A stretch of 64,000 nt of DNA from Phragmitibacter flavus (GTDB lineage Bacteria; Verrucomicrobiota; Verrucomicrobiia; Verrucomicrobiales; Verrucomicrobiaceae). The notes under the pieces are model-generated. The model was not told the DNA's origin and did not search any database. It saw only the letters and a list, made by a program, of their open reading frames with translations. The DNA is taken from positions 1 to 64,000 of the forward strand of contig NZ_VAUV01000017.1 in NCBI RefSeq assembly GCF_005780165.1, given 5' to 3'. Numbering within the stretch: the stretch's first letter is position 1; each line of letters begins with the position of its first letter. Both the position numbers and the translations under genes were made by a program. Shown here piece by piece: positions 1 through 8,679 of the stretch.

Positions 1-70
1 CATCCAAGTTTTCAGGAAGAAAGTGCCGCAGCACCTCCCACTCATCCTCGACCAAAGTTCGCGGTTGCAT
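1..70 (-). CDS. N-terminal fragment, possible IS4-type transposase (runs off left edge)
   Basis: On the minus strand an ATG at 68-70 opens a frame that stays open to the edge and begins MQPRTLVEDEWEVLRHFL. The pattern of a conserved Leu-Val, an acidic residue, Trp and then a Phe-Leu-Pro step resembles the first residues of some IS4-type transposases. Only 23 residues are visible, so the assignment rests on N-terminal resemblance alone. No terminal inverted repeat could be identified. Confidence 0.3.
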   Translation of the reverse strand, partial: MQPRTLVEDEWEVLRHFLPENLD

Positions 71-120
71 CAGCCAACATAGCCAGCTCAATGCATACTT
101 CAACCTTTAGGTATATGCTT

Positions 121-162
121 ATGGGCTTGCAGCCTGTGGGTGAGACAGGCTTGTAGCCTGTC
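121..162. repeat. Double-hairpin intergenic repeat, copy 1
   Basis: Two adjacent hairpins separated by GGTGA. The first pairs 121-127 with 131-137 (two wobble pairs, 3-base loop). The second is a perfect 8-bp stem, 144-151 with 155-162, around a 3-base loop. The same architecture recurs near 31.7, 47.6 and 51.7 kb with different but still complementary stem sequences. Confidence 0.8.
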
Positions 163-182
163 GCTTCATCGTCCCGGTCCCC

Positions 183-1619
183 TCACCCCTCCCCCCGCGC
201 CGCCAAAATTTCCCGCACGAACGGCGATCTCTCCATCACCGTCTTCTCGCCCCTAACTACCTCAGGCGGAAGCTCCCTCGATTCAATTAGTCCCTCGCTG
301 GCCTCCCAAATTTCGTAACTGACCTTTGCTGGCTGCATCGAGGCATCCACATCGAGCACCATCCACATCTTCCCATCGTAGCGAACGGTGAATGTCTCCG
401 CATTCACCACCGCCTTTCCATTCCGCTCATTCGGACTCCCCAACGGTCCCGCCGTAAACTCCGGCCAGCGGTTTCGAATATGATACCCTCCGGAAAAATG
501 CCGGTCGCCAGACACGAATACCACCCCTTCAATCTTCTCCGCCTCCAGCCAGTCAAAAAACGGCTCCCTCTCGTGCTTGAAACTCGTCCAGCTGTCCTTG
601 TGTCCATTTGACTGCCACTCACTCCCACTCGCCAGCACCTTCACCGCCGCCTTGCTCGCCTTCAGCCTCGTTTTCAACCACGCCAGTTGCGTTGCTCCCA
701 GCATCGTCTTGTCCGGTCCATCCTCCATCCTGTTTGGACTCCGATGCCAACGCACATCCAACATAAAAAACTCCACCCCTGAGCGCTCAAACGCATAATA
801 AATCGCCGGATCTTCCGCCTCCTCCACCCTCACCGGATTCCGCCAATACTCTCGAAACGCCTGCAACGACTGTTCCTTGCCCTCGGCGGTCGAATCACTG
901 TCGTTCGGCCCATAATCGTGATCATCCCAGATCGCATAAATCGGACACCGCGCCGTCAGCTCCCGGAATCCTGCCAACTGCCGGTGCGCCGTGTAATACA
1001 ATCTCAATCGTTCCAGATCCGTGCTGTCCGCATAATGATTGTCCCCCAGCATCAACAGCAAATCAAAATCCGCCCGCGCCGACATCTCTCCAAAAGTCGC
1101 CGCTGAATCCACCGGCATCCGCCCTGCGCAAGAACTAAAAGCGATCCGCAACTTTCCTCGTTCCCCCTCCGGCAATGCCGTGACAAAACTCGCTGCAGGC
1201 AAAGCACTCACCTCCCGACCATCAAAAAGCACCCTATAAAAATACCGCGTCGAAGCTTTCAATCCCTTCACACACACACCTGACGTGAATGCCGTCGACT
1301 CATCAATCAAACCTCCCTCGACCTCAATCGCTCCAACAAAATCCGCATTCTCACTCACCAATACCTTCCACGAAGCTCCCTTCGACGCCCTCACCCAGAT
1401 CCACGCCTCCGAAGCGCCCAAATGACCCAACATCGGCCCCGCAACAAGACAAGGCGGTCCCTCAATCTTCACCAACGGCGGGATCTCCGGCTTCGGTTTC
1501 TTCGCCGCCACCGCAATCGGATTCACCTTTTCCTTCTTCGGTTCCTTCCCCTGCGCTGACCCCACCGCCATCGGCAATGCCGAACCCGCCACCAAAAATC
1601 CCCGTCGTGTCATGCTCAT
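183..1619 (-). CDS. PhoD-like alkaline phosphatase / metallophosphoesterase, Tat-exported
   Basis: A 478-residue protein of the PhoD-like metallophosphoesterase family, predicted to hydrolyse phosphate esters outside the cytoplasm. The N-terminus carries a twin-arginine start (MTRRGFLVAGSA), which implies Tat export of a folded metalloenzyme. Metal-ligand motifs visible in order are the FSSC block, LLMLGDNHYAD, the hallmark IWDDHDYGPND and SGDRHFSGGYH. A fibronectin-like N-terminal domain (about residues 55-145) precedes the catalytic domain, as is usual for PhoD. The start could be the Met at codon 1 or codon 3. The gene lies in the same direction as the MFS-PlsC gene but is separated by a short heptamer repeat. 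The true substrate is not deducible. Confidence 0.85.
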   Translation of the reverse strand: MSMTRRGFLVAGSALPMAVGSAQGKEPKKEKVNPIAVAAKKPKPEIPPLVKIEGPPCLVAGPMLGHLGASEAWIWVRASKGASWKVLVSENADFVGAIEVEGGLIDESTAFTSGVCVKGLKASTRYFYRVLFDGREVSALPAASFVTALPEGERGKLRIAFSSCAGRMPVDSAATFGEMSARADFDLLLMLGDNHYADSTDLERLRLYYTAHRQLAGFRELTARCPIYAIWDDHDYGPNDSDSTAEGKEQSLQAFREYWRNPVRVEEAEDPAIYYAFERSGVEFFMLDVRWHRSPNRMEDGPDKTMLGATQLAWLKTRLKASKAAVKVLASGSEWQSNGHKDSWTSFKHEREPFFDWLEAEKIEGVVFVSGDRHFSGGYHIRNRWPEFTAGPLGSPNERNGKAVVNAETFTVRYDGKMWMVLDVDASMQPAKVSYEIWEASEGLIESRELPPEVVRGEKTVMERSPFVREILAARGEG

Positions 1620-1677
1620 GCCTAAACCAACACACCAACCACCTCACCTCTTTCACCGCCCCTCATTCCTTTATCCC

Positions 1678-4194
1678 TCATCCTTCATCCTTCATCCTTT
1701 CAAAAAAACCCTCATCATCCAGGCGCATCCCCATTACCTTCACTCTCATCTCCCCATTCACATCCCCTCCAAGCCCACCTACGAAAACCCCGTCACTCTC
1801 CACCTTCACACTCAACCCATTCAACACATGGCCAAAACCACCCGGCCTCCAGCCATGCATCAAATCCTCTTCCCCCTTCGGCATCGGCGGATGCGGAACC
1901 GACAGCGACAATAAGGTCCCCGATTCCGCATCAAACATCGCCGGCAACACCCCTTCACCCGCCTCGACTTCCCCACCCACCTTCATCGACCCCAGCACTC
2001 GCGCCCCTAAAAAATCGCCCGCCTTCAACCCTCCGGCCTCATCTACCACCAACACTTCATCCGCATTCAACCCACCCATCCCCGCCAAACCCCAAACCAC
2101 CCTCAACCGCTTCATCTCCGCCAGCGCCACCCCAAACGTCTGCCCCATCACATGCTCACGCGGGAACCCGCAGACCACCGTTTCAATCCCGTTCAGCAAC
2201 GACGTGTCAATGATCCGCAACGCATTCACCCACGCCACGCGATCCACTCCAGGCAAGGGCTTCCTCCTCGACACCCGCTGCGCAAACGCCTGCTGACCCA
2301 AAGCCGACAATTCCTCCCGCATCCTCAGCGGATTCACCTCACCCGCCTCAATCAGCTCCCCAAACCAAACCCCAATTCCATGCCGAAACCGCTTCGGCAT
2401 CTTTTTGAAAAACTTCCCACCATCAAAAGAAAACAAACTGCCCCACAACCCGTCCAACCACACCGGCTGCACCTTCGCCCCACCACCCACCCGCGCCATC
2501 AGCTCAAACCCCTTGTAGAGTTCATTCACAAACCCCGTGCGCGTCAACTGACCCTCAGCAAACAACACCACGGCCTGACCCGCCTTCAACGCCTCTGAGA
2601 CCGTGCGGATCGCCTCACGCGGCTTCGTCGAAGAAATCGGCACCGTGCCAAAAATCTTCAGCCCCCAGGTAATCGCTTTAATGTGATACAGCGTGTCCAG
2701 CATCACAAACCGCACATCGCGTCGGCACGCCAGACCAATCATCAGCGCATCCGCATAACTCACATGATTCGGCACCACCAACACCCCGCCCTCCAGTGGC
2801 AACCGATCTGGATTCACCGCCCTCACCCGGTAACAAAGCCGGATCACCCAGCTCGCCACCAAGTGTAAAAACCGCCGCGGTAGAATCCGCATGATATACA
2901 TCGCCGCCAAAAACGTCAGCGGCGCCAGCACCAAAATCTGCGTCGTCGCCGAAAGCCCCATCATCATCATCGGCTTCACCACCAAAAGGTTCACCACGAT
3001 CGCCGCCACACAATCCATCAAATTCAAAGACGCCATCACCCGCGCCCGCTCCTCCGGCTTCGCCCGGTCCTGCACAAATGCATACAAGGGTGCCATAAAA
3101 CATCCCCCCGCCACCCCAATCAAAATCAGGCCGCCATGCAACAGCAGGCTCACCTCGGAGAACCCGCCCACCACCATCAACGAAGCCGACAACACCAAGC
3201 CGGACAACGGCACCAATCCCAGCTCAATCCGCTTCCGTGAAATCAACCCCGCCAGCAAACTCCCCACCACAATCCCCACCCCCAGCATCGCTGGCATCAT
3301 CGCCATCGCCCCCGACGCCGCCGCCTTGTCCAACGGATGCAATTCATGACTCAACGTCACCAAAATGCTTCCCAACGCATTCGACAAAAACCAAAAATAC
3401 GACCCCCCCAACGCCGCCAGCATGATTGGCCGATCCTTGAAAATCAGCTTCAAATTCACCACATGCTCCCACCAGATCGAACGATCAAACTTCAACTCCC
3501 GCCGCTCCGGCGTGCGCTGAATCCATAACGACATCATCATCGGAATCAATGACAGCCCCGTCATCATCAACATCGGCCACCACACCGCCGACCACGCATC
3601 ATCGCCCGACTCCAGCCGATGTTTAAACCACGTCGGACCCGCCCACATTCCCGCCAGTGTCCCCGCCAGATTCAGCATCTGCATCATCCCACTGCCACTC
3701 CCCAACCGGCGCGAACCAATCAACTCCTTCAAAATCCCAAACTTCGCCGGACTAAAAAAAGCCGATTGCGTCGCCACCAAAAAGAAACACCCCAAACTCA
3801 GCCATAACGTCCACTGCGTCTCCCCCACCGACAGCGCCCCGAGGAAAAACACAAATCCCACCGTCTGCATCCCCAGCGTCCAGAACATCATCCGCTGCTT
3901 TGAATACCGGTCACTCATCCACCCCGCCACGGGCGAGAAAATGATATACGGAATCGAAAAAATAATTCCCAAATAGACCTGCATCGAATCCCCGATATCC
4001 GTCCCCAACGCCACCGCCCCGGCGAACGCCACCATCAGCATCTTCACAAAATTGTCCGTGAACGCCGTCGCCCCCTGCGTCACCAGCATCGTCACATACG
4101 ACAACTGGTTCCTCGGCGGCAGCTTCTCCGCCTCATCCAGAACCTTCGAATCAAAAGCATCAGCCGACGAAATCATGCAGCGCCATCCATACAC
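1678..4194 (-). CDS. MFS transporter - PlsC acyltransferase fusion (lysophospholipid recycling), reduced C-terminal domain
   Basis: An 838-residue fusion. Residues about 25-430 form a 12-helix MFS permease like LplT. Residues about 455-640 are a PlsC/LPLAT acyltransferase with the HX4D motif in NHVSYADA and the second block FAEGQLTRTG. Known Aas-type fusions flip lysophospholipid inward and re-acylate it, and many carry a third, acyl-ACP synthetase (AMP-binding) domain. Here the remaining roughly 180 residues look like a shortened adenylation domain: a stretch GWRPGGFGHVLNGLSVKV matches its late GSVGRPLPG region, and MRLDDEGFF its end. The Ser/Thr/Gly-rich ATP-binding loop is absent, so acyl activation is probably lost. 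The last codons and the TGA stop are formed by a tandem heptamer repeat. Confidence 0.85.
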   Translation of the reverse strand: MYGWRCMISSADAFDSKVLDEAEKLPPRNQLSYVTMLVTQGATAFTDNFVKMLMVAFAGAVALGTDIGDSMQVYLGIIFSIPYIIFSPVAGWMSDRYSKQRMMFWTLGMQTVGFVFFLGALSVGETQWTLWLSLGCFFLVATQSAFFSPAKFGILKELIGSRRLGSGSGMMQMLNLAGTLAGMWAGPTWFKHRLESGDDAWSAVWWPMLMMTGLSLIPMMMSLWIQRTPERRELKFDRSIWWEHVVNLKLIFKDRPIMLAALGGSYFWFLSNALGSILVTLSHELHPLDKAAASGAMAMMPAMLGVGIVVGSLLAGLISRKRIELGLVPLSGLVLSASLMVVGGFSEVSLLLHGGLILIGVAGGCFMAPLYAFVQDRAKPEERARVMASLNLMDCVAAIVVNLLVVKPMMMMGLSATTQILVLAPLTFLAAMYIMRILPRRFLHLVASWVIRLCYRVRAVNPDRLPLEGGVLVVPNHVSYADALMIGLACRRDVRFVMLDTLYHIKAITWGLKIFGTVPISSTKPREAIRTVSEALKAGQAVVLFAEGQLTRTGFVNELYKGFELMARVGGGAKVQPVWLDGLWGSLFSFDGGKFFKKMPKRFRHGIGVWFGELIEAGEVNPLRMREELSALGQQAFAQRVSRRKPLPGVDRVAWVNALRIIDTSLLNGIETVVCGFPREHVMGQTFGVALAEMKRLRVVWGLAGMGGLNADEVLVVDEAGGLKAGDFLGARVLGSMKVGGEVEAGEGVLPAMFDAESGTLLSLSVPHPPMPKGEEDLMHGWRPGGFGHVLNGLSVKVESDGVFVGGLGGDVNGEMRVKVMGMRLDDEGFFERMKDEG
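1679..1699. repeat. Tandem heptamer CATCCTT x3
   Basis: Three copies of a 7-base unit overlap the 3' end of the MFS-PlsC gene. Read on the minus strand the unit is AAGGATG and supplies the last codons and the stop. Two further copies lie at 28337-28350. Confidence 0.75.
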
Positions 4195-4274
4195 CTTCCC
4201 CCATCTTCACCAACCGATTTTTCTCTCCTATGCCCACGGATATTCGCCCTCGAAAAGCAGATCCGGTTCACGGC

Positions 4275-4322
4275 CCCAAACACAAACACACCAAGCGCGT
4301 CGACTGCTGTCGACACGCTTGG
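4275..4322 (-). terminator. Rho-independent terminator downstream of the bS22-like gene
   Basis: A long hairpin pairs 4291-4304 with 4309-4322: 13 base pairs with one C-A mismatch around a 4-base loop. On the minus strand it is followed by a T-rich stretch (4275-4290, TGTGTTTGTGTTT). It lies about 70 bases after the stop of the small gene at 4391. Confidence 0.6.
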
Positions 4323-4390
4323 GAAAGCCTGGAAATGGAGCGTTGCGAGCTTTGCATCGACCGATCTCCACCGGTCGCGAGCCGCGCGGG

Positions 4391-4495
4391 CTAGCTCTTG
4401 TAACGCAAACGTTTTTTGTGGCGATTCGCCTTCATGCGTTTTTTGCGTTTATGTTTGTTGATTTTCGTCTTACGACGCTTCTTGAGCGAGCCCAT
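4391..4495 (-). CDS. bS22-like / AURKAIP1-COX24-domain small ribosomal protein
   Basis: A 34-codon gene beginning MGSLKKRRKTKINKH and ending RHKKRLRYKS. It is almost entirely Lys, Arg and His, and its composition and the MGSxKKRRK start match the AURKAIP1/COX24-domain proteins known as extra small-subunit ribosomal proteins (bS22 in actinobacteria). No clear Shine-Dalgarno is visible, but the frame is closed by TAG and followed by a strong terminator. It stands alone between hisG and the MFS-PlsC gene, both on the same strand. It is short enough to be missed by gene callers. Family membership is inferred from sequence pattern only. Confidence 0.8.
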   Translation of the reverse strand: MGSLKKRRKTKINKHKRKKRMKANRHKKRLRYKS

Positions 4496-4565
4496 GTTTG
4501 TTGGTTTTCTGTTTTGCTTTGTTTCGGTTTAGGGAAATTGGGAAATTCGGAATTAGACAACGCGG

Positions 4566-5453
4566 TCAGTGCACCACCTTGTTCAATGGATATTCAATAA
4601 TGCCCTCGGCACCCAGTGCCTTGAGCTCGGGGATGATCTCACGCACCACCGACTCATCGATGATCGTTTCAACCGCCACCCAGCCACCACCGGCCAGATG
4701 TGAAATCGTCGGTCTGCGCAACGATGGCAACTGATGCAGCATCGCCTCCAGCTTGTGCTCTGGCAGGTTGAGCTTCAAGCCCACTTTGTAACGTGCCTCA
4801 AGCGCCCCATTCAAAAGCAACGCCAGTCGCTCCATCTTCTTGCGCTTCCAGGGATCAAGGTAAGCCGCCTTGCTGCTGACAAACTGGGGATAGCTCTCCA
4901 TCAACGTGTCCACAATGCGCAGCTTGTTCGCCCGCAGCGAGGATCCCGTCTCAGTGATGTCGACAATCGCATCTACCAACTCCGGCACCTTCACTTCGGT
5001 CGCACCCCAGGAGAACTCGATGTCCGCCTGCACGCCGTGCTTTTCCAAATAGGTCTTCGTCAATCCCATCGCTTCAGTCGCGATGCGTTTGCCCTGCAAA
5101 TCCTGCACCGTCTTGATCGGCGAATCTTCCGGCACCACCAACACCCAGCGCGTTGGCAACGAGGTCGCCTTGCTGTAACGCAGATCCGCCACCACTTCCA
5201 CATCGGCCCCATTCTCCGCAATCCAGTCGCGCCCGGTGATCCCGCAGTCCAAAAATCCGAGATCCACATAACGACCAATCTCCTGCGCACGCAGCAAACG
5301 GATCTCCAGCTCCTTGTCATCCACACTCGGCCGATACGACCGCGAATGCGCAATAATGTTGTAACCCGCCCGGTTAAACAAATCCATCGTCGGCTCCTGC
5401 AAACTGCCTTTGGGCAGTCCGATGCGGAGAAGTTGGGTGGATTTGTCTGACAT
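4566..5453 (-). CDS. hisG: ATP phosphoribosyltransferase, long form
   Basis: First enzyme of histidine synthesis; it joins ATP and PRPP to give phosphoribosyl-ATP. The 295-residue product has the long-form layout: a catalytic domain ([11 protein letters not shown] start, DCGITGRDW, and the PRPP-binding loop [14 protein letters not shown]) followed by a C-terminal ACT-like HisG_C regulatory domain from about residue 215. It should therefore be feedback-inhibited by histidine and not need HisZ. The start chosen is the ATG at 5451-5453 (MSDKSTQ), because the upstream in-frame extension does not resemble the family. No other his genes are nearby. It is divergent from transketolase across a 217-bp gap that must hold both promoters. 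Confidence 0.93.
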   Translation of the reverse strand: MSDKSTQLLRIGLPKGSLQEPTMDLFNRAGYNIIAHSRSYRPSVDDKELEIRLLRAQEIGRYVDLGFLDCGITGRDWIAENGADVEVVADLRYSKATSLPTRWVLVVPEDSPIKTVQDLQGKRIATEAMGLTKTYLEKHGVQADIEFSWGATEVKVPELVDAIVDITETGSSLRANKLRIVDTLMESYPQFVSSKAAYLDPWKRKKMERLALLLNGALEARYKVGLKLNLPEHKLEAMLHQLPSLRRPTISHLAGGGWVAVETIIDESVVREIIPELKALGAEGIIEYPLNKVVH

Positions 5454-5670
5454 GTTGGGTCGGTGAAAGGGGGCAGGCAGCCTACACACGCTCCCGTGCT
5501 TGGCCAGCAGAAATTTACAAGAATTTTCATTCAACCCATGAATGAGATGACGAACGTCTCATGCATTCCCAGTTGCATCCGCCCTCCCCTCCAGTATGTA
5601 ACAGGCCGCGTTTTTGCGGACAAACCCCCGCGTTCCAGGCCACTTACTTATCCGAACTTTCCAACACTCA

Positions 5671-7647
5671 ATGAACAAAGCCATCCTTGCCCAAGCCGCC
5701 AACGAAGCCCGTGGTCTCGCCATGGACGCCGTCCACAAAAGCAACTCCGGTCACCTCGGTCTCCCGCTCGGAGCCGCTGAAGTCGGCGCTGTCCTGTTCG
5801 GTGAATCCCTCGTCTTCGACCCCGCCAAACCCAAATGGCTCAACCGCGACCGCTTCATCCTCAGCGCCGGCCACGGCTCCATGTTCATCTACTCCTGGTT
5901 GCACCTCAGCGGTTACGACCTCTCCATCGAAGAGGTTTCCAATTTCCGCCAGCTTCACAGCAAGACCCCGGGGCACCCCGAATCTTTCGAAACCGTCGGT
6001 GTCGAATGCACCACCGGCCCTCTCGGACAAGGCGTCGGCAACGCCGTCGGCTTCGCCCTCTCCGGCAAACGCGCCGCAGCGAAATACAACACCGCCGACC
6101 ACACCATCTTCAACCACCACATCGTCGCCCTCGCCGGTGACGGCTGCTTGCAGGAAGGTGTCGCCCGTGAAGCCGCCGCCTTCGCCGCTCACAACGGACT
6201 CGACAACCTCATCCTCATTTTCGACTCCAACGACGTCACCCTCGACGCCATGGCCAAGGTCACCCAGAGCGAAAACACCGCCGCCATGTGGACCGCCCTC
6301 GGCTGGGACGTCATCACCGTCGACGGACACGACATCGACGCCGTGAAAGACGCCATCGAAGTTTCCAAAAACTCCGACAACGGCAAACCCAAGTTCATCA
6401 TCGCCCGCACCCTCATCGGCAAAGGCATCCCCGAAGTCGCTGGCACTGCCAAAGGCCACGGTGAAGGCGGAGCCAAGTTTGTCGACGCCGCCAAGAAAGG
6501 CCTCGGTCTTCCCGAAGGCAGCCACTTCTACGTTAGCGACGAAGTGAAAGCTTATTTCTCCGACCTCAAAGCCAAACGCGCCGAAGCCCAAGCCACCTGG
6601 CAATCCACCTTCGACGCCTGGGCCGCCGCCAATCCGGAGCTCAAAGCCGAACTCGACGCCTCACAACAACCTCTCGACGCCGACACCCTTCTTAAACTCA
6701 TCCCCGAGTCCCCTGCCGATGGCAAAGCCGCCACTCGCAACAGCGGCGGCGAGATCCTCAATCACATCGCCAAGTCGGTTCCACAAATCATCACCGGCAG
6801 CGCCGATCTCTTCGGCTCCACCAAAAACTACATCAAGGACGGCGGCGATTTCTCCGCCGAAAACCCACTCGGCCGCAACATCTGGTTCGGCATTCGCGAG
6901 CACGCCATGGGCGCCATCTGCAACGGCATTGCTTATGACGGACTGTTCCTCGGCAGCGGTGCCACCTTCCTCGTGTTTGCCGACTACTGCCGCCCGAGCA
7001 TCCGCCTCGCCGCGCTAAGCAAACTCCCCGTCACCTACATCTTCACCCACGACTCCGTTGGTGTCGGTGAAGACGGCCCCACCCACCAGCCCGTCGAAAC
7101 CGTCAGCGGTCTGCGCATCATCCCCAACCTCGACGTCATCCGCCCCGGCGACTCCGAAGAAGCCGCCGCCGCCTTTGCCGCCGCCTTCTCCCGCCACGAC
7201 GGACCAACGCTCCTCGCCCTCACCCGTCAGGACATCCCCAACCAAGGCTCCGCCAGCGCCGACACCCGACGCCAAGGCACCCTCAAAGGCGGTTATGTCC
7301 TCATCAATGAAACCGGCGAATTGAAAACCATCCTTCTCGCCACCGGCTCAGAAGTTCAGTGGGCTGTCAACGCCGCCAAGGAACTCGGTGAAGGCGTCCG
7401 CGTCGTCTCCATGCCCTGCTTCGAGCGCTTCGACCGCCAGTCCCAGTCCTACAAAGACGAAGTCCTCCCACCGAGCGTCACCAAACGCATCGCCATCGAA
7501 GCCGGTGTCACCGCCCTCTGGTGGAAATACGTCGGCACCGAAGGCAAAATCATCGGCATCGACCGTTTCGGCATCAGTGCCCCCGGCAACACCGTCTTCA
7601 AGGAACTCGGCATCACCGCCGAATCCGTCGTCGCCGCCGCGAAGTAA
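5671..7647 (+). CDS. tkt: Transketolase
   Basis: A 658-residue thiamine-diphosphate enzyme of the non-oxidative pentose phosphate pathway that moves two-carbon units between sugar phosphates. Visible motifs are [10 protein letters not shown] at the N-terminus, the ThDP motif starting GDGCLQEG and closing at [13 protein letters not shown] in the pyrimidine domain, and [12 protein letters not shown]. The length matches the family. The start is taken at MNKAILAQ; an upstream in-frame ATG at 5614 would add 19 residues with no family match. A strong terminator follows directly, so the gene is probably monocistronic. Confidence 0.95.
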   Translation: MNKAILAQAANEARGLAMDAVHKSNSGHLGLPLGAAEVGAVLFGESLVFDPAKPKWLNRDRFILSAGHGSMFIYSWLHLSGYDLSIEEVSNFRQLHSKTPGHPESFETVGVECTTGPLGQGVGNAVGFALSGKRAAAKYNTADHTIFNHHIVALAGDGCLQEGVAREAAAFAAHNGLDNLILIFDSNDVTLDAMAKVTQSENTAAMWTALGWDVITVDGHDIDAVKDAIEVSKNSDNGKPKFIIARTLIGKGIPEVAGTAKGHGEGGAKFVDAAKKGLGLPEGSHFYVSDEVKAYFSDLKAKRAEAQATWQSTFDAWAAANPELKAELDASQQPLDADTLLKLIPESPADGKAATRNSGGEILNHIAKSVPQIITGSADLFGSTKNYIKDGGDFSAENPLGRNIWFGIREHAMGAICNGIAYDGLFLGSGATFLVFADYCRPSIRLAALSKLPVTYIFTHDSVGVGEDGPTHQPVETVSGLRIIPNLDVIRPGDSEEAAAAFAAAFSRHDGPTLLALTRQDIPNQGSASADTRRQGTLKGGYVLINETGELKTILLATGSEVQWAVNAAKELGEGVRVVSMPCFERFDRQSQSYKDEVLPPSVTKRIAIEAGVTALWWKYVGTEGKIIGIDRFGISAPGNTVFKELGITAESVVAAAK

Positions 7648-7668
7648 GCGCTCAGATCCAACATCATG

Positions 7669-7710
7669 AAACTCCCATTGGTCTCGTTGACGAATGGGAG
7701 TTTTAGTTTA
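7669..7710 (+). terminator. Rho-independent terminator after transketolase
   Basis: A perfect 11-bp stem (AAACTCCCATT at 7669-7679 with AATGGGAGTTT at 7693-7703) around a 13-base loop, followed by a T-rich stretch. It begins 21 bases after the tkt stop. Confidence 0.8.
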
Positions 7711-7741
7711 ATCTTTGCGTCATAGAGGAGGCACCTCTGCC

Positions 7742-8644
7742 TTGAATGAACACACAGCAGACCAACTCTACCTCGACCTCCGCACAGGTCGCCCCACCAC
7801 CATCCACCTTGACGCCTGCGGGGATGGATTACGAGCAGCTTGCACTGCCCTTAACCGACGCCGAACGCGTGGAATCCAGGCGTTATCTCGACAAATTGCA
7901 TCCCGGAAACCGCTTTCGGTTGATGTTTGGGCAGCCCTTCTTGCCGGAAACGCCATCACATGGGACGTCCCACTGATCTCGCTAAAGTCTCTCGGCATTC
8001 ACGCCGATCGGGATGGCATTCAATATTCTCCTGATCTCATTCGTCTTGGCACAGGTGCAGAAGCCACCGCTTGGCTGGATCAGGCGGCAAGTTGCGTCTA
8101 CAAAACCTTCGATCTGCGCAGCACCGGCGCTTTGGGCAAAACCATTCACCTCGAACCGGATGAAGACAGGGAATGCCGCGTAGCAACGACGGATGCCACG
8201 CTGGAAGATACCCTGGAAAAACTCATGATCCTGCATGAAGCCGGAGCCTGTCACACCGAAATCATCGGCCTTGCCGACTCAGGCGATTTCTTATTAGTCA
8301 AACAGCCCCAATGCAAGCCCTTTAATGACTTTGACTCTGATCAAAGCGCAGCGGCAATTGCCATAAAGGCCCTCTCGGCCAAGGGTCTTTCTGCCCGGGG
8401 ATTTTGGGTCTTTTGGCACAACGATCAACCTTGGTGCCTCGGAGACCTTCATAAAGGGAACATCATGCGCACCGAGGCAAACGAACCCACCATCATTGAT
8501 GCCTTGGTTGGCCTGATTCCTCCTACTCTCCTCAAGCAACTGCCGATCTTGAAATTCACCGTCGATAGAGCGCGTCAATGGACGTCCACGGGGTTCCTGT
8601 CCGAGCACGATCCGTTCGCTGGTATCAACGATTACGAGCTTTAG
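7742..8644 (+). CDS. Kinase-fold protein resembling polyvalent-protein kinase domains (frame-disrupted)
   Basis: From about position 7945 on, the frame encodes a credible kinase-like fold. It shows a glycine loop and ATP lysine (GTGAEATAW, then VYKTFD), a helix C region (LEKLMILHEAG), a hinge (DFLLVKQPQ), a catalytic-loop-like LGDLHKGNIM and a metal-binding-like IIDALVG. These resemble the compact kinase domains found in polyvalent and mobile-element proteins. The stretch encoded before 7945 in this frame is low-quality and begins at TTG (7742, or 7715), while the adjacent frame gives a better N-terminus. The target is unknown. It is convergent with the YdjM-like gene. Confidence 0.5.
   Translation: MNEHTADQLYLDLRTGRPTTIHLDACGDGLRAACTALNRRRTRGIQALSRQIASRKPLSVDVWAALLAGNAITWDVPLISLKSLGIHADRDGIQYSPDLIRLGTGAEATAWLDQAASCVYKTFDLRSTGALGKTIHLEPDEDRECRVATTDATLEDTLEKLMILHEAGACHTEIIGLADSGDFLLVKQPQCKPFNDFDSDQSAAAIAIKALSAKGLSARGFWVFWHNDQPWCLGDLHKGNIMRTEANEPTIIDALVGLIPPTLLKQLPILKFTVDRARQWTSTGFLSEHDPFAGINDYEL
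7746..7976 (+). CDS. Probable N-terminal part of a frameshifted kinase-fold gene
   Basis: A 76-codon frame starting at ATG 7746 after an AGAGGAGG sequence (7724-7731). Its protein has natural composition, including the blocks LPLTDAERVESRRYLDKLHPG and NRFRLMFGQPFLPE, whereas the overlapping frame across the same bases is Arg-rich and looks untranslated. The downstream kinase-like frame has no obvious start codon of its own where it becomes protein-like (about 7945). The simplest reading is a single gene of about 300 codons whose N-terminal part is in this frame and whose remainder is shifted by one base. It could instead be a separate small gene overlapping the next. Confidence 0.45.
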   Translation: MNTQQTNSTSTSAQVAPPPSTLTPAGMDYEQLALPLTDAERVESRRYLDKLHPGNRFRLMFGQPFLPETPSHGTSH

Positions 8645-8679
8645 GAGGCATCCAAACTTTTCTCCAGCCCCTAACCTAC

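Noticed and set aside
4052-4600. 182-codon plus-strand open frame across 4.05-4.60 kb
   Set aside because: It runs across the MFS-PlsC 5' end, the terminator and the bS22-like gene on the opposite strand; its translation is low-complexity and unrelated to any family.
7930-7976. Programmed -1 frameshift in the kinase-like gene
   Set aside because: No X XXY YYZ slippery site or downstream pseudoknot seen; left as mutation, error or overlap.
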